NCBI GenBank assembly: GCA_031286585.1
Contig: JAITUC010000032.1
Location: forward strand, 1 to 64,000
Direction: 5' to 3'
Length of the DNA: 64,000 nucleotides
DNA from: Delftia acidovorans
Lineage (GTDB): Bacteria > Pseudomonadota > Gammaproteobacteria > Burkholderiales > Burkholderiaceae_C
How positions within the stretch are numbered: position 1 is the first letter of the stretch; each line of letters starts with the position of its first letter. This document shows, piece after piece, positions 17,303 to 27,561 of the stretch. A model generated the notes under the pieces. It did not search any database and had not been told where the DNA came from. It was given only the letters and a program-made list of their open reading frames with translations. Position numbers and translations under genes: made by a program.

Positions 17303-18106
17303 ATGAAAGCGATGATGAACCGGGCTGCGGCGGCAGCCCTGCTTGCGGCGCCGGCCGTGCAGGCCGCGCAGGAAGCGCCGCAGCCGCCGCCGGCCTGGCA
17401 ATGGAGCGGCAATGCCGCGCTGGTGTCGGACTATCTGTTCCGCGGGATCTCGCAGACACAGCGCAGGCCGGCCCTGCAGGCCGGGTTCGATGCCAGCCAT
17501 CGCAGCGGCCTGTATGTCTCGGTCTGGGGATCGAATGTGTCCTGGGCCGCGTACAACCATGCGACAGGCGTGGAGCTGGACCTCGTGGCAGGTATCAAGG
17601 GCAGCTGGGCCAATGGCTTGGCCTGGGATGCCGCGCTCAATGCCTACAACTTCCCGGGCGCACGCGTGGACGGCACCGATGTCCGATACCACACGCGCGA
17701 GCTGCGCCTGGGCCTTGGCTACGGCAGCTTCGGCGCGGCGCTCTGGCATGGCCTGGACAGGTACTGGTTCGGCTTCTTCGGCACCGATGACGCCGGCAGG
17801 CGCACGGGCTCGCGCGGATCGACCTATCTGGAGCTCAACTGGAACCCCGTCATCGCCGATGGGCTGACCCTGAACCTGCATGCAGGGCGGCAGTGGATAC
17901 GCTATCTGTCCGCGTTCGACTTCTCGGATTTCCGCGTGGGCCTGACCCAGGACCTCGGCGGCTTCGGGATGGCCGGCTGGTCGGCGGCGGCTGCCGCCGT
18001 GCACAACACGGGCGATCGCGGCCTGTGGACCTTCCGCGATGCTGACGGAAGTGCCAGGCGCGTTACCGGCACCACCTTGCTGCTCACGCTTTCGAAGACC
18101 TTCTGA
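17303..18106 (+). CDS. TorF-family putative outer-membrane porin
   Basis: A 267-residue exported protein with a Sec signal ending near AVQAAQE and a beta-rich body (WQWSGNAALVSDYLFRGISQT at the mature N-terminus, a signature of the TorF/Gcw_chp family; alternating hydrophobic strands; C-terminal aromatic Phe). These proteins are thought to form small outer-membrane channels. Here it lies 22 bases after the cytochrome and 16 before the next one, so it is probably part of the aau transcript and might admit the amine substrate. That role is inference. Confidence 0.75.
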   Translation: MKAMMNRAAAAALLAAPAVQAAQEAPQPPPAWQWSGNAALVSDYLFRGISQTQRRPALQAGFDASHRSGLYVSVWGSNVSWAAYNHATGVELDLVAGIKGSWANGLAWDAALNAYNFPGARVDGTDVRYHTRELRLGLGYGSFGAALWHGLDRYWFGFFGTDDAGRRTGSRGSTYLELNWNPVIADGLTLNLHAGRQWIRYLSAFDFSDFRVGLTQDLGGFGMAGWSAAAAAVHNTGDRGLWTFRDADGSARRVTGTTLLLTLSKTF

Positions 18107-18122
18107 CCCCAAGGAGTCCGCC

Positions 18123-18467
18123 ATGCCCCAGATGACATTCCCAGGCCGTATCCGAAAACCGATGGCTGCCGGCGCGGCACTGCTCGCGCTGTGCACCGGC
18201 GCCCTGGGCGCCGACGCCGAGGCCGGGCGTTCCAGGTACATGCTTTGCGCCTCCTGCCACGGCGGCGACGGCCGCTCCACCGTCATGCCCCAGTATCCCA
18301 AGATCGCGGGCCAGAACGCTGCCTATACGGTCAGTGCGCTCAAGGCCTACAAGGAGGGCCGGCGCGGCGGCACTTTTGCCGCGCTGATGGCCGAAACGGC
18401 CAAGAGCCTCTCGGAGGAAGACATGTCCAATCTGGCGGCCTACATCGCCACGCTGGACAGCAAGTGA
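18123..18467 (+). CDS. small periplasmic cytochrome c (class I)
   Basis: A 114-residue protein with a signal peptide (AAGAALLALCTGALGA) and one haem motif Cys42-Ala-Ser-Cys45-His46 (LCASCHGGDGRS), followed by PKIAGQN and a C-terminal helix ending YIATLDSK. It resembles the c553/c4-half type that is often paired with dehydrogenases. The ATG at 18123 has AAGGAG upstream (18111-18116). With the cytochrome at 16708 it gives the cluster two electron carriers, which may act in series between AADH and the terminal oxidase. Confidence 0.85.
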   Translation: MPQMTFPGRIRKPMAAGAALLALCTGALGADAEAGRSRYMLCASCHGGDGRSTVMPQYPKIAGQNAAYTVSALKAYKEGRRGGTFAALMAETAKSLSEEDMSNLAAYIATLDSK

Positions 18468-18492
18468 AACCGGCAGATTGCGAGGTGATGCC

Positions 18493-18831
18493 ATGTGCGA
18501 GGTCTATGTCCGTACCGATCCCATCAACTACGAATCGCGCAGCCATTCCGTGCGCATCCACGGCGTGATCACGACCGTGCGCCTGGAAAACGAGTTCTGG
18601 ACCGTGCTCGGGGCCATGGCCCGCAGCGAGGGCAAGACCACGAACGAATTGATCGCCACTCTCTACGACGAGGTCACCAAGTTCCGGGGCGAGATCGACA
18701 ACTTCGCCTCCTTCCTGAGGGTGAGCTGCATGCGCTACCAGGAACTCAGTGGCGGCGGCCGCGACGAGGGGCCGTTGCCGCGTCCCCAGCCTGCAGTCCC
18801 TGTGGCGCTGCCCGTTCGGGGAGTGATGTGA
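18493..18831 (+). CDS. ribbon-helix-helix domain protein
   Basis: A 112-residue cytoplasmic protein. Residues about 15-75 (SHSVRIHGVITTVRLENEFWTVLGAMARSEGKTTNELIATLYDEV) match the RHH_4-type ribbon-helix-helix fold: a beta strand 'VRIHGVITTVRLE' followed by two helices. The C-terminal 25 residues are Pro-rich and probably disordered. Start ATG 18493 is set by GAGGTGA just upstream. It ends 2 bases before the glyoxalase gene. It could autoregulate the aau transcript, but RHH_4 proteins are poorly characterised and a DNA target is not known. Confidence 0.72.
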   Translation: MCEVYVRTDPINYESRSHSVRIHGVITTVRLENEFWTVLGAMARSEGKTTNELIATLYDEVTKFRGEIDNFASFLRVSCMRYQELSGGGRDEGPLPRPQPAVPVALPVRGVM

Positions 18832-18833
18832 CC

Positions 18834-19370
18834 ATGGCGTGCTACGACACCGCTGCGGGCGCGGCGCACGGTCCCGCGCCCGAGACATCGGGCTTTGTGT
18901 TCAACCACACCATGCTGCGCGTGCGCGATCCACAGGTGGCGCTGGACTTTTACACCCGCGTTTTCGGCATGCGGCTGCTGCGCCGCGTCGATTTCGCCGA
19001 GATGCGCTTCAGCCTCTACTTCCTCGCCCATGCGGACGATGCCGATCCTCCGCCGCAGGACCGGGGCCGGCGTCTGGCCTGGACCTTCGGCCGTCCCGCC
19101 GTGCTGGAGCTGACGCACAACTGGGGCACCGAGAAGGAGGCAGGCTTCGCCTATCACAACGGCAATGCCGATCCCAAGGGCTTCGGGCACATCTGCTTCA
19201 CGGTGCCCGACCTGGCCGCCGCCATGGCCTGGCTGGAGCGCAACGGCGTACCTTTCGTGAAGCGACCCGAGGAAGGCCGCATACGGGATGTGGCCTTCGT
19301 CCACGATCCCGACGGCTACTGGATCGAGGTCCTCGAGGCGCAGCGCATGGAGCGGCTGGGCGACGCGTGA
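18834..19370 (+). CDS. gloA: glyoxalase I (lactoylglutathione lyase)
   Basis: A 178-residue metalloenzyme of the vicinal-oxygen-chelate superfamily that isomerises hemithioacetals of glutathione and 2-oxoaldehydes. The four metal ligand positions are recognisable: His in VFNHTMLRVRD, Glu in VLELTHNWGTE, His in GFGHICFTV and Glu in YWIEVLE. The TEKEAGFAYHNGNADPKGFGHI block is that of the short (Ni/Zn) GloA type with the eukaryote-like insertion. It is the last gene of the amine dehydrogenase cluster, which suggests detoxification of reactive aldehydes formed during amine oxidation. The start is ATG 18834, two bases after the previous stop. Confidence 0.87.
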   Translation: MACYDTAAGAAHGPAPETSGFVFNHTMLRVRDPQVALDFYTRVFGMRLLRRVDFAEMRFSLYFLAHADDADPPPQDRGRRLAWTFGRPAVLELTHNWGTEKEAGFAYHNGNADPKGFGHICFTVPDLAAAMAWLERNGVPFVKRPEEGRIRDVAFVHDPDGYWIEVLEAQRMERLGDA

Positions 19371-19385
19371 GGAGGCTGCGGCACG

Positions 19386-20357
19386 TTAGGCGGCGCGCTC
19401 CAGCGCCTCGCGCGTGACCTCGGCCTGCTCCTGCAGCCACCGGCAGAAGGCCGCCACCTCGGGGCGTGGGGCGCTGCGCGGGCCCACGATCAGCCAGTAG
19501 GCCAGCGGCGATTCCAGCCGGTGGGCGGGCAGCACCTCGACCAGGTCGCCGGCCGCCAGCGCATCGGCCACCAGCGGCAGCCGCGCAATGGCCAGGCCCT
19601 GGCCGGCCAGGGCGGCCTGCACGATCTGGTGGGCGTAGTTGAAGTACAGCCAGCGCGGCGGCTGCAGCTGGTCACAGCCCTGCACGCCGAACCAGCGCTG
19701 CCAGCCCAGCCATTCCAGCTGGGGCATGCGGTGGGCGTCACCGGTCTCGATCAGCGTGTAGCGCGCCGCATCGGCCGGTGTCCTGAGCGGCGGGCCACCG
19801 GCCAGCAGGCGCGGGCTGGCCACCACGGCCAACTGCTCGCCGAACAGGCGCTGCGCCTGGGGCCAGCCGTCGCCCGCTCGGCCGTAGCGCAGGGCCAGGT
19901 CCACGTCGGTGGTGTCCAGGTCCATCACGGTGTCGCTGGTGTCGATGCGGATGTCGATATCGGGCCAGGCGCGCTGGAAGGACTCCAGGCGCGGGATCAG
20001 CCACATGGCGGCAAAGCTGGCCCAGGTGGTGATGGCCACGCTCTTGCGCCCCACGGTCTGGCGGATCTGCCGCACCGAGGCGTCGATCTGCTCCAGCGCG
20101 GGCGCCACCGAGCGCAGCAGCTGGGCGCCGGCCCCCGTCAGTTCCACGGCGCGCGTGTGGCGCAGGAACAGCGGCACGCCGACTTCATCTTCCAGCGACT
20201 GGATCTGGCGGCTCACGGCCGACTGCGTCAGCGACAGCTCGTCGGCTGCCGCGCGGAAATTCAGGTGCCGGGCCACGGCCAGGAAGGCACGCAGATGGCC
20301 GGCTCCGATGGCGCGTGTGCGAAGCAGGGGAACGGGTGCAGTGGTGGCATGGGGCAT
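19386..20357 (-). CDS. LysR-family transcriptional regulator
   Basis: A 323-residue LTTR. The winged helix is at about residues 18-77 (LRAFLAVARHLNFRAAADELSLTQSAVSRQIQSLEDEVGVPLFLR), and the remainder is the two-lobed effector domain of the GcvA/AmpR-like type (SVAITTWASFAAMWLIPRL...). It converges on gloA with 15 bases between stops and is divergent from glmU (104 bases). The target could be the divergent promoter or the neighbouring amine cluster; nothing in the sequence decides. The start at 20357 precedes the conserved N-terminus by about 20 residues. Confidence 0.88.
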   Translation of the reverse strand: MPHATTAPVPLLRTRAIGAGHLRAFLAVARHLNFRAAADELSLTQSAVSRQIQSLEDEVGVPLFLRHTRAVELTGAGAQLLRSVAPALEQIDASVRQIRQTVGRKSVAITTWASFAAMWLIPRLESFQRAWPDIDIRIDTSDTVMDLDTTDVDLALRYGRAGDGWPQAQRLFGEQLAVVASPRLLAGGPPLRTPADAARYTLIETGDAHRMPQLEWLGWQRWFGVQGCDQLQPPRWLYFNYAHQIVQAALAGQGLAIARLPLVADALAAGDLVEVLPAHRLESPLAYWLIVGPRSAPRPEVAAFCRWLQEQAEVTREALERAA

Positions 20358-20461
20358 GGCGCCGCCAGCATACGTCAATCGTGTGACCGACCGCAGCCCT
20401 TGGCGGGCAGATAATCGGCGGCGTTGCCGGCACAGGTTCTGGCGTTTTGGAAGAATCACCT

Positions 20462-21898
20462 ATGACAGCACCTCTGGATCTCGTCATCATGGCCGCGGGC
20501 AAGGGCACGCGCATGAAAAGCCGCCTTCCCAAAGTCCTGCAGCGCCTGGCGGGGCGCCCGTTGCTGGGCCATGTGCTCTCCACGGCGGCGCAGCTGGATG
20601 CGCGCTCGGCCGTGGTGGTCACGGGCCATGGCGCAGACCAGGTCGAGCCTGCCATGGCGGCGGCCTACCAGGGCGGCTCCATGGCGCTGAAGTTCGTGCG
20701 CCAGGAGCCGCAGCTGGGCACGGGCCACGCAGTGCAGCAGGCCGTGCCCGCGCTGGCAGGCGATGGCATGGTCATCGTGCTCTCGGGCGATGTGCCGCTG
20801 ACGCAGGCCGACACGCTGCGCGCCCTGGTCGATGCGGCCGATGGCCAGCGGCTGGCCCTGCTGACCGTGCGCCTGCCCGATCCCACGGGCTACGGCCGCA
20901 TCGTGCGAGGCGAGGATGGCACGGTGCGGCGCATCGTGGAACACAAGGACGCCAGCGAGGCCGAGCGCGCCATCGACGAAATCTACAGCGGCATCATGGC
21001 CGTGCCGGCCCGCCACCTGGCCGGCTGGCTGGCCCGCCTGACCAATGACAATGCCCAGGGCGAGTACTACCTGACCGACGTGGTCGCCATGGCCGTGGCC
21101 GACGGCGTGCCCGTGGTCGCGCACTGCATTGCCGACCCGGTGCAGGTGGCGGGCGTGAACAGCCCGCTGCAACTGGCCGAGCTGGAGCGCGCCCACCAGG
21201 GCGCCCAGGCCCGCGCGCTGCTGGAGCAGGGCGTGCGCCTGGCCGACCCCGCGCGCTTTGACCTGCGCGACGACCCGCGCACGGGCCGCTCGGCACGCCT
21301 GGCCTGCGGGCAGGATGTGGAGATCGACGTGGGCTGCATCTTCAGCGGCCATGTGGAGATTGGGGAAGGTGCGCGCATCGGCGCCTATTGCAGCATTGCC
21401 AACGCCACGATTGCGGCGGGCGCCGTCATTCATCCGTACACGCACGTCGATGGCGAGAAGGCCGGCGTCAGCGTGGGCGAGGGCGCCCTGGTCGGCCCGT
21501 TTGCGCGCCTGCGCCCCGGTGCGCAACTGGGCCGCGAAGTGCACATCGGCAACTTCGTCGAGGTCAAGAACTCCGTGCTGGCCGATGGCGCCAAGGCCAA
21601 CCACCTGGCCTACCTGGGCGATGCCACGGTGGGCGAGCGCGTCAACTACGGCGCGGGCTCCATCACGGCCAACTACGACGGCGTGAACAAGCACCGCACG
21701 GTGATCGGGGCGGATGCGCACATCGGCAGCAACTGCGTGCTGGTGGCGCCCGTCACCATCGGTGCGGGCGGCACGGTGGGCGGCGGCTCCACCATCACCA
21801 AGAGCACCGAACCAGGCGTGCTCACGGTGTCCCGGGGCAGGCAGGTGAGCATCACCAGCTGGAAGCGCCCGGTCAAGCTGCCCACGCCCACGTCTTGA
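20462..21898 (+). CDS. glmU: bifunctional UDP-GlcNAc pyrophosphorylase / GlcN-1-P acetyltransferase
   Basis: Last two steps of UDP-GlcNAc synthesis for peptidoglycan and LPS. The 478-residue protein has the N-terminal nucleotidyltransferase ([38 protein letters not shown]) and a C-terminal left-handed beta-helix acetyltransferase (hexapeptide repeats from about residue 270; [33 protein letters not shown]). Length is a little above the usual 450-460. The start ATG 20462 is the family start; a GTG-like upstream extension is not needed. glmS lies 3 kb away on the same strand, so the region holds both ends of the pathway. Confidence 0.96.
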   Translation: MTAPLDLVIMAAGKGTRMKSRLPKVLQRLAGRPLLGHVLSTAAQLDARSAVVVTGHGADQVEPAMAAAYQGGSMALKFVRQEPQLGTGHAVQQAVPALAGDGMVIVLSGDVPLTQADTLRALVDAADGQRLALLTVRLPDPTGYGRIVRGEDGTVRRIVEHKDASEAERAIDEIYSGIMAVPARHLAGWLARLTNDNAQGEYYLTDVVAMAVADGVPVVAHCIADPVQVAGVNSPLQLAELERAHQGAQARALLEQGVRLADPARFDLRDDPRTGRSARLACGQDVEIDVGCIFSGHVEIGEGARIGAYCSIANATIAAGAVIHPYTHVDGEKAGVSVGEGALVGPFARLRPGAQLGREVHIGNFVEVKNSVLADGAKANHLAYLGDATVGERVNYGAGSITANYDGVNKHRTVIGADAHIGSNCVLVAPVTIGAGGTVGGGSTITKSTEPGVLTVSRGRQVSITSWKRPVKLPTPTS

Positions 21899-21983
21899 GA
21901 CGCATGGGCCCGAGGGCCCGCATCGCCGGCGGGTCCCGGACGGGGCACGCCGATTTGCCGAATCTCCTGACCCTGTTCATGCC

Positions 21984-22844
21984 ATGACGGAACCTTTCGC
22001 ACCCCATCCGCCCCCCGACCCCGCCGCCGATCTGCAGGGCCCTCCCCGCACCTTGCAGGATGCGCTGGAGCGCCTGGCCCAGCGCGAGCAGGAGCTGCAG
22101 GCCCTGCGCGTTGCGCAGCAGGAATGGCTGCATGCGGTATCGCACGACCTGCGCGCGCCGCTGCGCCATGTGCTGTCCTTCGGCCCCCTGGTCGATGAGC
22201 TGCTGTCGCAGGCCGCGCCTTCGCCGCAGGAGCTGCAGGAGGCGCGCGGCTTCCTGCATACCATGGACCAGTCGGCGCGCCGCATGGGCGGCATGCTCGA
22301 CGGCCTGCTGGCCCTGGCGCGCGCCGCACGCACGCCCATGCAGTGGCAGCCCGTCGCCTTGCAGGAGCTGCTGGAGCAGGCGCGCACGGCCGTGCTGGCG
22401 CAGCCGCGCTGGGCGGGCTGCGGCGCGGCGGCGCGGCTGCAATGGAGCCTCCCGCAGCAAAGTCCCGCCGTGCGTGCCGACGCGGCCCTGCTGCGCCAGG
22501 TGCTGGAGGCGCTGCTGGACAACGCCGTCAAGTTCACCCGGCCCGTGGACCAGCCGCGCATTGCCATCGATGTGGAGCGCCATGCCGACGGAGGCATCAC
22601 GCTCAGCGTGACGGACAACGGCGTGGGGTTCGACCCCTCGCGTGCGGGAGCGCTGTTCGGCATCTTCCAGCGCATGCACCGCGAATCCGAGTTCCCCGGC
22701 CTGGGCACGGGCCTGGCCCTGGTGCGCGGCGTGATGCGCCGCCACGGCGGCGAAGCCACCATCCGCGCCACGCCTGCGGGCGGCTGCTGCGTCTGCCTGA
22801 ACTGGCCCGGCGGCGAAGTGCGGCGCACGGATCGCGGGCTCTGA
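21984..22844 (+). CDS. soluble histidine kinase lacking a sensor domain
   Basis: A 286-residue protein made only of a short coiled coil (about 24-48), a HisKA phosphoacceptor helix with His54 (AVSHDLRAPLRHV) and a HATPase domain with N, G1 and G2 boxes (LDNAVKFTRP, VTDNGVGFDP, GLGTGLALVRGVM). No transmembrane segment, PAS or GAF domain is visible, so any signal must come through a partner protein. No response regulator gene is adjacent. The C-terminal half resembles phytochrome-type kinases (IFQRMHRESEFPGLGTGLA). It follows glmU by 85 bases and converges on a cyclase gene. Confidence 0.85.
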   Translation: MTEPFAPHPPPDPAADLQGPPRTLQDALERLAQREQELQALRVAQQEWLHAVSHDLRAPLRHVLSFGPLVDELLSQAAPSPQELQEARGFLHTMDQSARRMGGMLDGLLALARAARTPMQWQPVALQELLEQARTAVLAQPRWAGCGAAARLQWSLPQQSPAVRADAALLRQVLEALLDNAVKFTRPVDQPRIAIDVERHADGGITLSVTDNGVGFDPSRAGALFGIFQRMHRESEFPGLGTGLALVRGVMRRHGGEATIRATPAGGCCVCLNWPGGEVRRTDRGL

Positions 22845-22869
22845 GCCTGCCTGCCGCTGGCGCCTGCCC

Positions 22870-24015
22870 TCAGATCAGCGTGTCGTCCGGCTCGGGCTGG
22901 TGCGCCTGGCGGGAGTCCCTGGTGCCCGGTCCCGTGTCGGAGCCTGTGTCCGGGCCTGTTACCGATCGGGCGGGCGCGTTGCCGGCCATCAGCGGCGCGG
23001 CGGGAATCACCTGGTCGCGCCCGGCATCCTTGGCGCTGTAGAGCGCGCTGTCCGCCGCATTGATCCAGTCCTTGACCGACAGAAAGCTCGGGTCCGCCGC
23101 CGCCACGCCAATGCTGGCGCTCACGCGCAGCTGGGGATGCTCGCGCACGCGCAGCTGGCTCAACTGGTTGCGTATGCGCAGCGCCACCGCATAGGCGTCG
23201 TCCAGCTGGGTGTGCATGCACAGCACGGCGAACTCGTCGCCGCCATAGCGGCCCGCCGCGTCGTGCGAACGCAGGCAATGCCGGATGGTCAGGCCGATGG
23301 CCTGCAGCACCTCGTCGCCCACCGTGTGGCCAAAGCTGTCGTTGATGCGCTTGAAGTGGTCTATGTCCACGATCAGCAGGCAGGCCGAGGCCTGCGTCTG
23401 CCGGTAGTCGCGCAGTGCGGTGCGGGCCTTTTGCCACCAGTAGTCCCGGCTGTACAGCGTGGTCAGCGGGTCGATGCGGCTGAGCACCTGCAGCTTCACG
23501 TTCTGGCGCGCCAGCTTGCGCACCAGCTGGCGCGTGGACCAGCTGGAGAACACGCTGTGCAGCAGCAGGGGCAGCATGCTCAACTGCACGGACAGGCTGG
23601 CCTCCCAGTCGGGCACGGGCCGCAGCAGCAGGGCCACAAGTGCCGCGGCCAGCAAGGTGGCCACCAGCGATTGCAGCCAGCCGTCGCGCGTGGCCGTGTG
23701 GTTGCGGTCGGCAATGCTGATGGCCAGCAGCGCAATGCTGGGCAATGCGCAGAAATGCATCACGGGAATCCAGCTGCCGATGATCAGCGCGTCTATCTGC
23801 AGATTGGCGTGTTCGGCACGGTGGCTGTCACGGCTGTGGCGGGCGTGGAGAAAGGCGATGTGCGGCCAGACCAGGGCGCTCACCAGCACAAAGCCCCAGA
23901 CCGCCGTGCTGGCGCCCATCTCGGTCATGGCCGTGCCCACGACGAGGCCGCCCAATGCCATGCTGGAGACGCGCAAGGGGTAGGTTCGGCGATGGATGCG
24001 CTGGCGCAAGGACAT
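22870..24015 (-). CDS. MASE2-GGDEF diguanylate cyclase
   Basis: A 381-residue inner-membrane enzyme expected to make c-di-GMP. The N-terminal 160 residues form a MASE2-like sensor with several helices (including WPHIAFLHARHSRDSHRAEHANLQID, close to the AdrA/DgcC pattern), then a GGDEF domain with an intact active site GGDEF at 258-262 and an inhibitory I-site RSHD at 249-252. It should therefore be active and product-inhibited. Its tail converges on the histidine kinase with 25 bases between. MASE2 cyclases typically control cellulose or biofilm matrix. Confidence 0.9.
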   Translation of the reverse strand: MSLRQRIHRRTYPLRVSSMALGGLVVGTAMTEMGASTAVWGFVLVSALVWPHIAFLHARHSRDSHRAEHANLQIDALIIGSWIPVMHFCALPSIALLAISIADRNHTATRDGWLQSLVATLLAAALVALLLRPVPDWEASLSVQLSMLPLLLHSVFSSWSTRQLVRKLARQNVKLQVLSRIDPLTTLYSRDYWWQKARTALRDYRQTQASACLLIVDIDHFKRINDSFGHTVGDEVLQAIGLTIRHCLRSHDAAGRYGGDEFAVLCMHTQLDDAYAVALRIRNQLSQLRVREHPQLRVSASIGVAAADPSFLSVKDWINAADSALYSAKDAGRDQVIPAAPLMAGNAPARSVTGPDTGSDTGPGTRDSRQAHQPEPDDTLI

Positions 24016-24232
24016 GGCGGTGCGAGCCGAGTGCGCGCCGATTGCCTAGCGCGTCAGAAAGTGTTGTTGCATCAATTTGTATCATTGTCCCCGTGCGTGC
24101 GCAACGCCTTAAAGTTTAACGTTGCCCAAAGTTCGCGTTCGGGACACATTGCAGGCCTCTTGTCCTACGCAGCCCCGAAGCAGCGTAGCTTCCTGATGAG
24201 CACAAATACTCACAAAATCAAGCCTCCTGGCC

Positions 24233-24748
24233 TCATTCGGCGGCTGTTCCGGGATTTGTGGACGGCAGCGGCATGGCGGTCGAAAACTTGGCGCGCTTGA
24301 CGCTGAAAAAACTCTTGACATTGCGCACGTTGGCGTCGCCCGTGAATAGCGCGCGGCTCAACTCCAGGTAGGCGGGCATGTCGGGCGCGGCCACCACGAG
24401 GATGAAATCAGGCCCGGCCGACACGCGCCAGCACTGCTGCACGGCGTCCAGCGCCACGGCGCGTCGCTCGAAGCTGTCCAGCGAATCACTGTCCTGGCGG
24501 TCCAGCGAGACTTCGACAATGGCCTGCAGCCCGTGGCCCAGGGCGGCGGCCAGGCGTTCCGGCTGGAGGATGGCCACCTGCCGCTCGATCAGCCCGGTTT
24601 CCTGCAACCGCCGCACGCGGCGCAGGCAGGTGGGCGGCGACAGCTGCAGCAGCGCGGCCAGGGCCTGGTTGCTGCGGCTGGCATCGACCTGCAGCAATTG
24701 CAGCAAGCGCAGATCGGTGGCGTCCAGTTCCATGGAATTTTGTGTCAT
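24233..24748 (-). CDS. Lrp/AsnC-family transcriptional regulator
   Basis: A 171-residue regulator with an N-terminal helix-turn-helix (LDATDLRLLQLLQVDASRSNQALAALLQLSPPTCLRRVRRLQETGLI) and a RAM ligand-binding domain. It is longer at the C-terminus than typical members, with a Ser/Thr/Pro-rich tail. The start may be ATG 24748 or the internal ATG at 24733 (MELDATD). It is divergent from glmS across an AT-rich spacer that contains inverted repeats, the arrangement expected for autoregulation. The effector is unknown. Confidence 0.88.
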   Translation of the reverse strand: MTQNSMELDATDLRLLQLLQVDASRSNQALAALLQLSPPTCLRRVRRLQETGLIERQVAILQPERLAAALGHGLQAIVEVSLDRQDSDSLDSFERRAVALDAVQQCWRVSAGPDFILVVAAPDMPAYLELSRALFTGDANVRNVKSFFSVKRAKFSTAMPLPSTNPGTAAE

Positions 24749-24885
24749 TGAATTCTGTGAATTGAAATAATATTTCTTACGCCGTTTTTTATGAAATATT
24801 AGTTCAATAGATAAAGAAATTTGGCGAGAAATTTCTTTTCAACCTGCGTAGCATCCGTCGTCATCTCGAAACAAGGAGCTTGTCC
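24749..24885. promoter_or_regulatory. AT-rich divergent promoter region between the Lrp-type regulator and glmS
   Basis: This 137-base spacer is strikingly AT-rich against its GC-rich surroundings. It contains the palindrome GAAAT-AAT-ATTTC (24764-24776), a second GAAATATT-like element about 30 bases on, and two GAAATTT repeats near 24815-24840. Repeated AT-rich dyads are typical of Lrp/AsnC wrapping sites. AAGGAG at 24873-24878 is the glmS ribosome site. Confidence 0.5.
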
Positions 24886-26805
<1,920 letters not shown>

Positions 26806-27060
26806 GGGGCGGGGCGTGGAGGCAGGGCGCAGGTCGTGACCTGCCCCGGTGCTTCGCTGCCCCTGTGCGAAATGTCCGTCGGACACCCGGCGGCTGGCCT
26901 ACCTGCGGTGTCGCAACATGGGGCTGGGCACGCTCTGGCCGGTCCTACGGCTGAGCGACATGTCCGGTCCCACACTGGTTACCAGCGCAGTGCATGTCTG
27001 CGCTGCAGTCGGGCGCTTCGTTTGACGCGCCTCTTTGACCACCATGTGAAGGAGATACCC

Positions 27061-27216
27061 ATGGCTCAGCAAAACGACCAGCAACAGCAGCAAAACAACC
27101 CGCAGCAGCAGAACCCGAACCAGCAAAACCCGGGACAGCAGCAGCAGGGCAACCCCCAGCACAAGCAACCTGGCCAGAACCAGCCAGGCCAGCAGCAGCC
27201 CAATCAGCCCCGCTGA
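27061..27216 (+). CDS. 51-residue Gln/Asn/Pro-rich miniprotein
   Basis: A low-complexity peptide, MAQQNDQQQQQNNPQQQNPN... ending NQPR, with about half of its residues Gln. There is no signal peptide or membrane segment and it should be disordered. Translation is well supported: AAGGAGATACCC lies immediately upstream of ATG 27061, a near-ideal ribosome site. About 255 bases separate it from glmS; that gap holds a short GCAGGTC/GACCTGC dyad (26829-26844) and no other gene. A second 51-residue Gln-rich gene follows after 39 bases. Similar Gln-rich peptides are annotated as hypothetical in this bacterial group; function unknown. Confidence 0.7.
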   Translation: MAQQNDQQQQQNNPQQQNPNQQNPGQQQQGNPQHKQPGQNQPGQQQPNQPR

Positions 27217-27255
27217 CAGGCTGGGCGGCGTTCCGTTTGACGTGAGGATGGAGCC

Positions 27256-27411
27256 ATGAAACAGCTTCTTCCCCCGAGAGGCCCGCAGCATCCGGTCCCT
27301 GTTCCCATGCAGATGGGGCAACCCATCAGGGACAGTAACTACAGCCAGATGCAGTGCAAGGCGAACGCCCGCCAACAAGGGCAGCCTTTGCGCCAGCCAC
27401 AGCAACGCTGA
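27256..27411 (+). CDS. second 51-residue Gln/Pro-rich miniprotein
   Basis: ATG 27256 to TGA 27411 encodes MKQLLPPRGPQHPVPVPMQM... ending LRQPQQR, 51 residues, the same length as the preceding gene but with different sequence: rich in Gln and Pro, with one Cys (Cys34) and several Met. A GGATGGAG element precedes the start. No family is recognised. The equal length, adjacency and shared Gln-rich ends suggest a co-transcribed pair; a UUCG hairpin terminator follows at 27452. It is too short for default gene callers, so confidence is moderate. Confidence 0.55.
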   Translation: MKQLLPPRGPQHPVPVPMQMGQPIRDSNYSQMQCKANARQQGQPLRQPQQR

Positions 27412-27451
27412 TTGATCGCAGCCAGCGCTGGTGCAACGCTCCCTGGAACCG

Positions 27452-27471
27452 GCCGCCTTCGGGCGGCTTTT
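27452..27471 (+). terminator. UUCG-loop terminator after the miniprotein genes
   Basis: Stem GCCGCC (27452-27457) / GGCGGC (27462-27467) with the stable TTCG tetraloop and four T. It ends the miniprotein transcript 40 bases after the second stop and 90 bases before the lipoprotein gene. Confidence 0.75.
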
Positions 27472-27561
27472 CCGTGTCGAGGGCCTGCTCCTGGCAGGGT
27501 CCGCCGGAGATCTCCCCGCAAAATGACGCCTTTCCAGCATCAACCCCCAAGGATTTCAACG

